DNA of 64,000 nt from Picochlorum sp. 'celeri' (Eukaryota > Chlorophyta > Trebouxiophyceae). Position 1 is the first letter of the stretch; every line of letters begins with the position of its first letter. Of the stretch, positions 53,042 through 61,998 are shown piece after piece. The translations under genes were made by a program, and so were the position numbers. The stretch is from positions 1,488,001 to 1,552,000 of the forward strand of contig JAACMV010000007.1 in assembly GCA_010909725.1 (NCBI GenBank), in the 5' to 3' direction. The notes under the pieces were generated by a model that saw nothing but the letters and a program-made list of their open reading frames with translations, was not told the origin of the DNA and made no database searches.

Positions 53042-54685
53042 ATGTTGAAAATGGCAGTGTCTAAGAGGCCACAGAGTGCTCCGTCTCATGATGCGAGGAA
53101 CCGCGGGGTCTCGACGCAGCAGAGGCCAGGAAGAGGAGGCACGGTGCAATCGATACGAGATCATCAGTATAGTCCCAAGCTCGGGAGTCGTCCAAAGGAT
53201 GATGGGTCAGAGGTGGATGTCATGAAGAAGAGAAAGAGTGGAATAATGTCATCCATGCGTGGGGTGGCTCCATTTTCTCATCAGGCAAAGAGGGAGCGGT
53301 TGTTTGATTGGAATGTTGGACATGAGGAGGCGGATGCTGCCACGAATGCAACAGTGGCATTGTCTGATGAGGATGATAATGCGCCTGCTACAATGCCTCA
53401 TGACGATACTAATGTGCCTGCTACAATGCCTCATGACGATACTAATGTGCCTGCTACATTGTCTCATGACGATACTAATGTGCCTGTTGAGACTCCAAAG
53501 GTGGTGCCTGCAATCAAACAGGAAAAGTACCCTGACAAGACAACAACAGGGAGGTTGTTGTTTGGAAGCAGCACTGAGAAGGAGAAAGAATTGAATAAAG
53601 ACGTACATCGTCCCCCTGTAGATGGCATGATGACGTTGACGACATTTCGGTCGAGGCGCACCATGCGGCATAATCCTGAAGCACCGCCAGGCTTTTTCAA
53701 CATTGGCAACAGTTGTTACCTGGGTGCAACCCTTCAGGTGTTGTTGAATGTGTGCGAGTTTGTGAATGAAATTAGTCGTTTGACTATATGTATGCAGCAA
53801 AAACAGGTGCATGTTGGCGACTATGCGCTACTCCATGCGCTCTATACCATCATCCAGGAGAGAAAAGCTCCTGCTCAGGGCACGCAGGATATCACCTCTG
53901 TGAAGAAGGCTCTAGAAGAGCATTTTCCCTCGGTATTCGCCGGATCTCACCAGCAGGACGCACATGAATGTTTTGTACGAATATTAGAAGCTATAGAGAC
54001 GGAAAGCAAGCGCGCAAGTGAGAGCGGCGCGCCAGTATACGAATGCCCATTCTCATTCTCCGTCATGGTGAGCATGGTGTGCACACAGTGTAGACACAAG
54101 ACCCACATCGAGGAAGCAGGCAACGTCAACATTGGACTAGACCTCGGGGAACATACAGACCAGCCCATCCCCATAGAAACCCTGATCTCAAAATTCTTCA
54201 TGAATGAGAGAATAAGCAAGAATTGCGATGCATGCAAGGCCAAGGATGTCATTCATGCTGTCCGCAGGAGAATCAAGACATTCCCAAAAGCTCTCGTTCT
54301 GCACCTAAAAAGATTCGTGTGCAGCAATCATACCGTCATGAACAGAATGGTCTTTTCAAAATCAAAAGTCCCAGTGCAGCCACGACGAGAGATTCCTACC
54401 AGCGTGCTCCCAACACCATCAGGTGGCCTGAAGAAGATGCATGCTCCTTGTCCCACCATGTTGCTCAGTGGCATCATCCACCACCATGGGCCATTCATGG
54501 AATCAGGACACTACATTGCTGATATCATCAGGAACAGAAAGAATCGAGAAGAATTCTATAGGTGCAATGATGCCTCTGTAGAAGACGTCAACCCACATGA
54601 TGATGTGGATCTCTACTTGGGTCGAGGTTGCCACGATTGCTACATGCTTGTTTACAAAATACCAAGCGACACCACAGTGATATAA
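53042..54685 (+). CDS. Ubiquitin-specific protease (UCH/USP family)
   Basis: 547 residues, one exon. Residues 1-215 are basic and disordered, with a three-copy 11-residue repeat. The USP catalytic domain runs from about 217 to the end. The Cys box is GFFNIGNSCYLGATLQVL (catalytic Cys). The zinc-ribbon finger pairs are VCTQC and NCDAC. The His box is MESGHYIADI, with the late Asp/Asn in FYRCNDASVEDV and the end YMLVYK. All catalytic positions are present, so it should be active. Similar to USP36/42-type enzymes by the compact domain, but the subgroup is not certain. TGTAA at 54699-54703. Confidence 0.9.
   Translation: MLKMAVSKRPQSAPSHDARNRGVSTQQRPGRGGTVQSIRDHQYSPKLGSRPKDDGSEVDVMKKRKSGIMSSMRGVAPFSHQAKRERLFDWNVGHEEADAATNATVALSDEDDNAPATMPHDDTNVPATMPHDDTNVPATLSHDDTNVPVETPKVVPAIKQEKYPDKTTTGRLLFGSSTEKEKELNKDVHRPPVDGMMTLTTFRSRRTMRHNPEAPPGFFNIGNSCYLGATLQVLLNVCEFVNEISRLTICMQQKQVHVGDYALLHALYTIIQERKAPAQGTQDITSVKKALEEHFPSVFAGSHQQDAHECFVRILEAIETESKRASESGAPVYECPFSFSVMVSMVCTQCRHKTHIEEAGNVNIGLDLGEHTDQPIPIETLISKFFMNERISKNCDACKAKDVIHAVRRRIKTFPKALVLHLKRFVCSNHTVMNRMVFSKSKVPVQPRREIPTSVLPTPSGGLKKMHAPCPTMLLSGIIHHHGPFMESGHYIADIIRNRKNREEFYRCNDASVEDVNPHDDVDLYLGRGCHDCYMLVYKIPSDTTVI
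53381..53479. repeat. In-frame 33-bp tandem repeat, three copies
   Basis: Each unit codes for xPAT-x-x-HDDTN (11 residues). Copies at 53381, 53414 and 53447, nearly identical at DNA level, with a partial fourth (VPVE). The repeat lies in the disordered N-terminus of the ubiquitin protease. Confidence 0.9.
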
Positions 54686-54831
54686 ATACATTAGTACATG
54701 TAAAAATACTACCACTACCAATGCGGTCGAATAGGCGTGAGTAGTATTCGTTTTTTCTTCACCTGTTTCTTCTTGTGAATGGAATCACCCGATTGACTTG
54801 GAGTGTCTGTTTACCTGTACACTGACCTAGA

Positions 54832-55769
54832 ATGATAGCAAGTATGAATACATGGATAATGACGCTGCTGTTGGTCCTCTTTGGAGGTTGCTTGGTGGCT
54901 GGACGTTCGTCAATCGAATTTAGAACTATTCCATTGACAGACGACGATGCATCCACGAATGTCATTGAATTGACAGATTTAAATTTTGATGCAATGGTGA
55001 ACGGATCATCAGATTGGATGATCAATCTGCACTCGGAATGGTACGTCTTCCAAACCTCTGGGGACATGGAATCTCCCTTGGGGGGGAGATGTAGTTGAGG
55101 TTTGGATCTGCTCCGCTTTGTTGTTGGATGCGTAGTGAAGTACGTTTGTTTGAATTTGCCGGGCTGATACCACCATGCTGTTGTAGGTGTCCAGCATGCC
55201 AGGAGATGAAGCCAGTGTGGAGTCGGTTGGGTTTGAAATCCCAGGGGCATGGGTATCGTGTGGGAAAGGTGCGCGGGCATGAGTATCTAGAGATGGTGGT
55301 AGTAGTACTATTACCATTACATGTGGAGTCGGTACACGAGAGCCGTACTCGTCTCATATCAATCATGACCATGATGTTGTAGGTGGATGTGACTGCTGAA
55401 AAAGTGCTCCTGTATCGGTTCCAAGTGACAAAACTTCCGACAGTGATGTTCATTTCAAAAGACTATGGGGCCATGTACGAGTACCAGGGGGCGAGGACGG
55501 TGAACACCATGCATCACTTTGCCATCAAGGGATGGAGGAGGGCCACACCATTATCAGGCTGTAGTTCTCCAGTGTCGCGGTGTGGAAGATTGATGGGGGC
55601 TTTGCTGACGGGTCCCAAGAGAATACAGAACGCATTCGTCTCTACCCGTAAAGATTTCAAGTACGGAGATGTGACGCTGATTGCACTGATTGTGGGGGTT
55701 CCAGTCTGTATCGGAATTTGTAGCATTTTCCTGCTCGATGTATGGGTGACCAAGCGTAAACTACACTAA
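54832..55769 (+). CDS. Membrane-anchored thioredoxin-like protein (TMX/PDI type)
   Basis: ER oxidoreductase, about 225 residues from three exons (54832-55040, 55187-55268, 55383-55769; introns 146 and 114 nt, donors GTACGT and GTGCGC). The signal peptide is MNTWIMTLLLVLFGGCLVAG. The thioredoxin domain has LHSEWCPACQEMKPVW, active site CPAC, which is formed only by splicing exon 1 to exon 2, and the cis-Pro motif VTKLPTVMF. One C-terminal transmembrane helix (LIALIVGVPVCIGICSIFLL) is followed by WVTKRKLH, whose RKxx end may act as an ER-retrieval signal. Membrane-anchored TMX/PDI proteins have this layout; the exact member is uncertain. Confidence 0.88.
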
Positions 55770-55816
55770 TGTGATATCTTTGATTATTATTTTAATTGTT
55801 GTTGTATCATGATGTG

Positions 55817-57088
55817 ATGCGTGATATTGTTGCACTGAGCAATCGCATGCGTCATGGCATGCTGCCATGGACCCATGCTGGATCTCGGTCCATCTCGGGA
55901 TACCTATCAGGAGGCGATACTGAACATGATACATTTACAGTACTTCATCAATCGACGAAGAGTAACGCAAGGGTGGGGGTTCTGAAGACGGCGCATGGCA
56001 ATGTCCTGACACCAAGCTTTGTACCGGTGGCAACGAATGCTGCTCTGAAAGCGATAGATTTTCACATGGCTGACACCGAGGGACTCCTTGATTTGGTATT
56101 TTGTAATACATACCATCTCATGCTTCACCCAGGGGCCGATGTTATTGCCGAGGCAGGGGGGTTGCATGCATTTACTGGGAGGAGAGACAAGCCATTTATT
56201 ACTGATTCGGGAGGATTTCAGGTGTTTTCTCTCGCATATGGTTCTGTCCACGATGAGATTTCTTCAGGAGGAGGAGGGAGTATTAAGAGAAAGGGAAGCA
56301 TGTCATCCACCCGTGAGGGGAACAAGGTTGTTTCTATATCCGAGCAAGGGGTGACATTCAAATCCTACCGTGATGGTACAGTGATGCTCTTGACGCCCGA
56401 GACGTCTGTGGCAGCGCAGAAGAAGATTGGTGCAGATATCATCCTTCCCTTGGATGAACTTCCTCCATATCACGTGGAATCGGACAATATTTTGCGAGAA
56501 AGCACGCAACGAAGCCATCGCTGGGAGGACAGGTCCCTCCAAGAGCATGCAAAGAATCCACAGGGGCAGGCCATGTGGGGTATCATACATGGTGGGTCAA
56601 ACCTCGACCTTCGGTCAGAGAGTGTCAGGTTTGTTGCATCGAGACCATTTGATGGGTATGCAATAGGAGGATCTCTTGGATCCAATCCATCAGAGCTCTA
56701 CACCATTATCAATCATGTGATGCAAATATTGCCAAGGGACAAGTCCTGTCACGTTCTCGGCATTGCAGATCCAAAAAATGTCAAGGCCCTAGCACAACTC
56801 GGATGCGATACATTCGATTCATGTTACAGCACAAGGTGTGCCAGACACGGCTCCATGATGACAGACACTGGCATGATCAAGGTGAGATCTGGAAAATACA
56901 CCTCAGCCCACCACACCCTAGAGGGATGCAACTGCTACACATGCACTCGGTACTCGCTGTCCTATCTGCATCATCTCGTCAAGGCAAACGAACCTATTGC
57001 ACAGACACTACTCTCGTTACACAATATTTCATATATGCGCAAACTGATGGACACTATGAGGGATGACATTCTTCAAAACAAACTGTAA
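55817..57088 (+). CDS. TGT: tRNA-guanine transglycosylase (TGT), likely organellar
   Basis: Exchanges guanine 34 of His, Asn, Asp and Tyr tRNAs for queuine (or preQ1). 423 residues, one exon, from ATG 55817. The first 50 residues contain few acidic and several basic and hydroxyl residues, compatible with an organelle leader. Core motifs are TNAALKAIDF, FCNTYHLMLHPGADVI, the catalytic Asp in ITDSGGFQVFSL, the second Asp region LPLDELPPYH, and the zinc site CNCYTCTRYSLSYLHH (three Cys and one His). A Gly/Ser/Lys insertion of about 25 residues after the first Asp motif is unusual. TGTAA at 57084-57088 includes the stop. The next stop on the other strand is 13 bp away. Confidence 0.92.
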   Translation: MRDIVALSNRMRHGMLPWTHAGSRSISGYLSGGDTEHDTFTVLHQSTKSNARVGVLKTAHGNVLTPSFVPVATNAALKAIDFHMADTEGLLDLVFCNTYHLMLHPGADVIAEAGGLHAFTGRRDKPFITDSGGFQVFSLAYGSVHDEISSGGGGSIKRKGSMSSTREGNKVVSISEQGVTFKSYRDGTVMLLTPETSVAAQKKIGADIILPLDELPPYHVESDNILRESTQRSHRWEDRSLQEHAKNPQGQAMWGIIHGGSNLDLRSESVRFVASRPFDGYAIGGSLGSNPSELYTIINHVMQILPRDKSCHVLGIADPKNVKALAQLGCDTFDSCYSTRCARHGSMMTDTGMIKVRSGKYTSAHHTLEGCNCYTCTRYSLSYLHHLVKANEPIAQTLLSLHNISYMRKLMDTMRDDILQNKL

Positions 57089-57101
57089 AAAAACATTCAT
57101 C

Positions 57102-57722
57102 CTATTCATTCATTAAACGAGCTACAAGGTCAGCTTTCCTCCCAGACACCGGTAATCCACGCTCTTTGCACATCTGTTTCAATTCAGCAACTTTGAGGCC
57201 ATTCAGAGTCGACTCGCGTGTTCCCGACTGGAGAGTCTCAGACGTGGGTGTTTCTGGTTCCGACAAAACCGTAGACGAAACAGCCTCAGTAAACGCATTT
57301 ATATTCTTCACATCACTCTTTGTGTTTCCTTCTATCACAGTAAGGCTCAGAGCCTCAGGATCCTCGAATGAAGTGCTCCGAATGTGAATTACCTCTGCCT
57401 GGGCGGGAACATCCAAGCATACGTTATCACCTGGCTGCCAAGAGACTACTTCTCCATCCCCCAAAACAACAAATTTGAATTCCACTGTACGAGGGACCTC
57501 TGTCTCCCCCTGCCAGAGATCGTCTTCGTTCCATGACAATGAGTGAGCGTGCAAGGGATCCCATGTCCCTAATTCCTCTGAAGACCCAACAACTGCCATT
57601 TTGTGACCATAATTCAGCTTTTGTTTGATTTCAAAGCGTGCTCTGACTTTGCCAGTCGTTGCCTCCAGGCCAGACGCAAAGCACATTGGTCTGGAATGGC
57701 AACGGATCAGTCTCATCGTCAT
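57102..57722 (-). CDS. Plastid CBM20 starch-binding protein with C-terminal SAP domain
   Basis: 206 residues from ATG 57722; an ATG at 57761 is also in frame but would overlap the upstream gene's stop. The N-terminus MRLIRCHSRPMCFASGLEATTG looks like a plastid leader. CBM20 follows (about 23-115): RFEIKQKLNYGHKMAVVGSS, ELGTWDP and LWQGETEVP...FKFVVLGDG, with the Trp residues that stack on glucan chains. After a Thr/Ser linker comes a SAP motif (NGLKVAELKQMCKERGLPVSGRKADLVARL), usually a DNA or RNA binder. The pairing is unusual. No catalytic domain, so a targeting or scaffold role at starch is inferred. Confidence 0.8.
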   Translation of the reverse strand: MTMRLIRCHSRPMCFASGLEATTGKVRARFEIKQKLNYGHKMAVVGSSEELGTWDPLHAHSLSWNEDDLWQGETEVPRTVEFKFVVLGDGEVVSWQPGDNVCLDVPAQAEVIHIRSTSFEDPEALSLTVIEGNTKSDVKNINAFTEAVSSTVLSEPETPTSETLQSGTRESTLNGLKVAELKQMCKERGLPVSGRKADLVARLMNE

Positions 57723-57757
57723 TCTTCGATTACAATTTTTTATATATAATACCATCA

Positions 57758-58989
57758 TCATGCAAGACTTTTGTGCTTGGATGATGCAAAACTGGCAGCT
57801 CGTCTCATGGTGGCCCCGATCAATGACGTGGAATTTAATTCATACTTGGTCTCTAGGGATACAAGCACCAGACCAGCGACAACCCCAACGGCCCCTGCAT
57901 CCCACCACGACAGGTTTTCTCTCAGGATGAGGAATGCTAATAAACTCCCTAGGAATGGTTGGAGGCATTGGAATGCGGCTACTTGAGATGCTGGTAGGTG
58001 GCGCATGGCCCAGGTGACAACAAAGTATCCACCCACAGAGCATATGAATATCCAGTACAGGAGGGGGAACACGAGCGCCTGGGGAAAGTGCCAGTCTGCA
58101 TGCGAGGTGAAGAGTAACGCTGCGATTCCCATCAAGGACGCTGCCACGACGTAGGCCCACGCGGCAACCTGGATGGGAGAATACTTGGCCACCATTGTCT
58201 TTGCCAAAATGTAGTAACAGGCCATGGCAAAGGTGTTGGTCAGAAGGCAGAAATTCCCCAGGTACATGTTGCTCGTTGCCTCCGTCGCCGTGTCTCCAGT
58301 CACGCCGTGTCCAGCGGATGGGACGCCGCCGAGCACCATGCAGACTGCCCCCATCACTGCCAATGAAATGCCAAATAGCTTTTGTGGATGGGCCGTCTCC
58401 ATTTTCAGCACAATGCCCATCAACACCGTAAACACAGGTATCGCCGGCTGCATACACGATGCCACCACGACACCAGATAATTCTATACCTATGATGTACA
58501 ATAACTGCGACGCGAACAGGCAGAAACCCAGCAATGCCACCTTGGTGGCATCCACCCGAGCTGGGAGGGAATACCCAGACACATAGACAGATATCCCGAA
58601 CAGAATTGGAGCTGCGCTCGCCTCTCTCGCAAATGCGTATACTATAGGGTGAAATACCTCTCCCTTGGAATCATTCACGTGCTCTAAACTACCCTTCAAG
58701 TACACTGAACCAACAACCATGGCTGCCTGAGTCAACGCGACCGCTACCTGAAACGTCCATGTCCGCAGACCTGTATTTGGACATATCATATCAATTCATA
58801 CTCACATGATCGAGATCAACACACAAGATATCACGTACCAGGAGTACTAGGACCAACGGCAGTGGACATGGTCCGCGCGATTCCATCCAAAAACTCTGGA
58901 TCTTTTGCTGCCACTGATCCGGATGCTATTCGTAATTTCCCTGGAGTCTGATTCCTAGCGACACTTGTTGACGCAGCGGATGGCTTCAT
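57758..58989 (-). CDS. EamA/DMT-superfamily transporter
   Basis: About 387 residues. Exon 1 is 58839-58989 and exon 2 is 57758-58770; the 68-nt intron has donor GTACGT and acceptor TACAG. The N-terminus is hydrophilic (about 55 residues). Ten hydrophobic segments follow in two five-helix halves, each with the EamA pattern: first half around FAREASAAPILFGISVYV and GVVVASCMQPAIPVFTVLMG, second half around LTNTFAMACYYILAKTMV, VTWAMRHLPASQVAAFQCLQPFLGSLLAFLILRENLS. Similar to plant WAT1-like exporters. Substrate unknown. TTACA at 57730-57734 gives a coding-strand TGTAA 24 nt after the stop, right at the start of the next gene. Confidence 0.85.
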
Positions 58990-59133
58990 TCTATCCGTCG
59001 TACAATCCTACAGACGAAGAACAACAATGACATATACGGCGTTCACGATATCATGATCGACTAGTCCTACTACTTCTACTCGTATAATTCATTTTATAGA
59101 TGCACCCGGAAGCTATGGAGGAGGCATACAAGG

Positions 59134-59823
59134 CTAGGATGCCTTTCGCTTCGAAGAGGAGAATGAGGAGGGCCACCAAAATGAGTTGGTATCATTGTGG
59201 ATTGGCACACCACACCAGGCGTAGAGTGCTTCACAGACTGCGTCTAATACCCCTCTTGAATGGAGTGTGGATGTCAGATTCCACCAGATGAGGGCAAAGC
59301 CAATCCCCAAGAGGTATCCTGCCACAACCTGTATGACAGAGTGGTACCCAAGGTACACTCGAGCCCACGATATAATCAATGATGCCACCCCCAGGATGAG
59401 TATTTCAATGGCAAACATGTTTGATGTGACCAGTCTCTCCGCGAATCCATCCTTGCTTCCCCTACAAGCAACCACCCTTTTCTTTGCACGGTATGAAAAA
59501 AAGGCCATGGCGAAGCAGAATGCCATAAACTGAGCGTGATTTGAAGGCATGCCGTACTCGTGGCAGTTTCCAAGACTCTCGCATCCATAGTCTGGGCGTG
59601 GCTGTCTAATAATCTCCTTGAGGCCCTTTGACACAACTGTATTCAGCCCGTACCCAAGGCATAAAAGCACGTCATTGATATCCCTCGATGCATGTAATAC
59701 GAGAATGCGATATAATGACATGACATAAGGTATTTTACACATCAGAGATAAGAAAACGGCAATCTGGTCCCCGACAGGGTACGCAATGCTCGCAATGCAA
59801 TGCGTTTCAAATTGCACTGGCAT
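59134..59823 (-). CDS. DOLPP1: Dolichyldiphosphatase-like PAP2 phosphatase
   Basis: ER membrane enzyme that recycles dolichyl diphosphate after N-glycosylation. 229 residues, several hydrophobic helices. The three PAP2 motifs are present: KEIIRQPRP, YGMPSNH and SWARVYLGYHS (catalytic His). The spacing and the YGMPSNH form fit DOLPP1. The C-terminus is Ser/Lys-rich (SSSKRKAS). The ATG at 59823 is only 7 bp from the stop of the upstream histone deacetylase gene on the same strand, leaving no room for a separate promoter in intergenic DNA. Confidence 0.88.
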   Translation of the reverse strand: MPVQFETHCIASIAYPVGDQIAVFLSLMCKIPYVMSLYRILVLHASRDINDVLLCLGYGLNTVVSKGLKEIIRQPRPDYGCESLGNCHEYGMPSNHAQFMAFCFAMAFFSYRAKKRVVACRGSKDGFAERLVTSNMFAIEILILGVASLIISWARVYLGYHSVIQVVAGYLLGIGFALIWWNLTSTLHSRGVLDAVCEALYAWCGVPIHNDTNSFWWPSSFSSSKRKAS

Positions 59824-59830
59824 GATGTTA

Positions 59831-61042
59831 TTACAATTCGTGAATGGATTTCACTTCTGATAAAATCTTTGAAATGCCATCTCGAGGCTCATCTCTGAGC
59901 CAATCACGATGCACCGAGTCGATGGGATCGTTGCCCAAGATGGCTGAGAAACTGCTAGTGACGCTTTCTCCCAATGCCTCGAGGTGATATCCTCCCTCCA
60001 GGACGAAGAGGCATCTTCCTGCACAGAGATCTTTAGCTGCATCCATGATATTCTGGGTGAGATGGAAGTATGTGGTACCGCTGTATTGCAGACCTCCTAA
60101 TGGGTCCAAGACATGGGCGTCATAGCCAGCTGAAACAATGATAAACTCTGGCTCAAAGGCCTTGAGTTTGGGGATGATGATATCCTCAAAGGCTTGGAGC
60201 GCTGCTATATGACCCGAGTCTCCCGGCAAAGGGATATTAAGTGTGGTGCCAACCCCATCCCCAAGGCCTACCTCTTGAACTTTTCCAGTGCCTGGAAAAC
60301 TCCCTTCTTGGTGGATGGACATGAAGAGAACACTGGGATCCGAGTAGAAGAGATCCTGCGTCCCATTCCCGTGATGGACATCGAAATCTAGTATCGCAAT
60401 CTTCTTCAGATTATATGCCGACTGTATATACTTGGCTGCGATGGCTGCATTGTTCAGAATGCAGAAACCCATGGGTCGATTGTGTGTGCAATGATGTCCT
60501 GGAGGCCGGCTGAGAGCAAACCCCGCAGGAAAGGATGGTTCTATGGTTTTCCGCGGATCTTCATCTTTTCCATGAGATTCCATAATGGCATCCACAGCCG
60601 CTTTGACCGCCCCAGCCCCTTGCATGGCATCAACATAGCTACTCCTTGTAATATAGGTCGACTCATCCACCATCAGGCCAGACACATCAATAGCACTCTT
60701 TGTCTTTTCCTCAAGGGCAGCTAGATACCTTGGATCGTGGATGGCACAGACATCCTCCAACGTCGCAGGTTCCACGCCAGTCAACTCTCGGACCTGCCCG
60801 TGCCTTGCAAGACCGCTCGCTTCGAGGGCACGCTCGATAGACCCCAAGCGTTCGTATGTTTCCGGATGACCTGGCCAATCATGGACAGGAGAACTACATT
60901 TGACGTATACAAGAGCACAGTCTGTCCCTGAATCACCGGTATGGGGCATGGCATTGGCCTTGACATGCCCATGCGTTCCTCCAACACACGCTATTGTTGG
61001 ACAAGCAATGAACGGAGTCATTCTGACCATTTTTGCATACAT
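59831..61042 (-). CDS. Class II histone deacetylase-like, possibly organellar
   Basis: Zinc-dependent amidohydrolase, 403 residues, one exon. The first 45 residues may be an organelle leader; the plant HDA14 type is plastid and mitochondrial. Motifs are VHDWPGHPETYERLGSIERAL, LSRPPGHHCTHNRPMGFCILNNAAIAAKY, the metal site LDFDVHHGNGTQDLFY (Asp, His), FIIVSAGYDAHVLDPLGG (second Asp) and LEGGYH (transition-state Tyr). All are intact. Substrate may be a non-histone protein or a polyamine. The stop is part of TGTAA (complement of 59831-59835), which is 7 bp upstream of the next start. Confidence 0.9.
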   Translation of the reverse strand: MYAKMVRMTPFIACPTIACVGGTHGHVKANAMPHTGDSGTDCALVYVKCSSPVHDWPGHPETYERLGSIERALEASGLARHGQVRELTGVEPATLEDVCAIHDPRYLAALEEKTKSAIDVSGLMVDESTYITRSSYVDAMQGAGAVKAAVDAIMESHGKDEDPRKTIEPSFPAGFALSRPPGHHCTHNRPMGFCILNNAAIAAKYIQSAYNLKKIAILDFDVHHGNGTQDLFYSDPSVLFMSIHQEGSFPGTGKVQEVGLGDGVGTTLNIPLPGDSGHIAALQAFEDIIIPKLKAFEPEFIIVSAGYDAHVLDPLGGLQYSGTTYFHLTQNIMDAAKDLCAGRCLFVLEGGYHLEALGESVTSSFSAILGNDPIDSVHRDWLRDEPRDGISKILSEVKSIHEL

Positions 61043-61313
61043 TGTATCTCAAATGTACAATGCATGGCATAAACAATGGCAAGAATATGTCTTGGTGATG
61101 AATTCAATTGTCATCCATATGGGTGTCATCAATCAATATGGTTTCAACTCTTCTCAGGGCCAAAGGCTTTTTGTTTTTGTTTTCTTCAGCAGGGCCATTG
61201 ACATGATGGAATGGACATTTTGAATCTTGATTCAGATTCAAATAATATCGATATTACTACAAGGTACACGAACACGTGCCTTGGAATATAGATTTGGGTG
61301 TCGAAGAAATTCC

Positions 61314-61865
61314 ATGGACCAAGACAGCAGAAAGCTCTTTGGTGGGGCTATCGAGGCCACTATTCCAAGTAGATTTATAGATGTATCCGATTTCAGGCCT
61401 GTCCCTGACCACCAAGAGGTTTTCAGCGACGAGGCTGCGGGTCAGTCGATCATTATCGAAATTGTAGAGTACTCCAAGACTGGGGAGGAGTGCCCGGCCC
61501 GGTTTTATTTCAAAGACTTGGCAGCGATGAATGGCGCAACAGAGTGGGAAGAGACATCGGAATCCGAAGAATTGGCTGTGTCGGATTCGGTTCCAAGGCT
61601 TGGAGGCAGTGGCCTGGTGCCTGCTGCGACACGGGTATTTTGTGTCAAGGGAACCATGCTGGTGGATAAGAAGCGCAGTCACCATGACGAGGGGCATCGA
61701 CATAGGGTTCAGGTTGTTCTCGGGGTTATTCGATTGCCAGACAAGGATACAGATGTCCTTCTGTCATTGAACACTCCAAGTGAAGAGCCGCCAGAGAGGG
61801 GCTACAGCCTGTTTCTCGAGATTCTTGCCTCGTTCCACATTGCCGATTGGAGTTTATTCGGATGA
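61314..61865 (+). CDS. MOG1: MOG1, Ran GTPase-interacting nuclear import factor
   Basis: 183 residues from ATG 61314. The family start KLFGGAIEATIPSRFIDVSDFRPVPDHQEVF is unmistakable. MOG1 proteins bind Ran and promote nucleotide release in nuclear import. The middle has IIEIVEYSKTGEECPARFYFKDLA, followed by an acidic loop, then a C-terminal VQVVLGVIRLPDKDTDVLLSLN. The open frame continues upstream of the ATG without another start, so a short 5' exon cannot be excluded. Divergent from the histone deacetylase gene. Confidence 0.9.
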   Translation: MDQDSRKLFGGAIEATIPSRFIDVSDFRPVPDHQEVFSDEAAGQSIIIEIVEYSKTGEECPARFYFKDLAAMNGATEWEETSESEELAVSDSVPRLGGSGLVPAATRVFCVKGTMLVDKKRSHHDEGHRHRVQVVLGVIRLPDKDTDVLLSLNTPSEEPPERGYSLFLEILASFHIADWSLFG

Positions 61866-61998
61866 CACATGTATATGATGATCGGTGTTACAACATCAAT
61901 AAGGGTACCGACACGTGAGAAGAAGAAAAAGGTGCATTCCACATGAATGAAATACTCTTGAGATACGAGTTTCTCATCATCATCATCATCATGGCAAT

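Noticed and set aside
52649..53164. 171-codon minus-strand frame upstream of the ubiquitin protease
   Set aside because: It overlaps the protease N-terminus in antisense and has no recognisable features.
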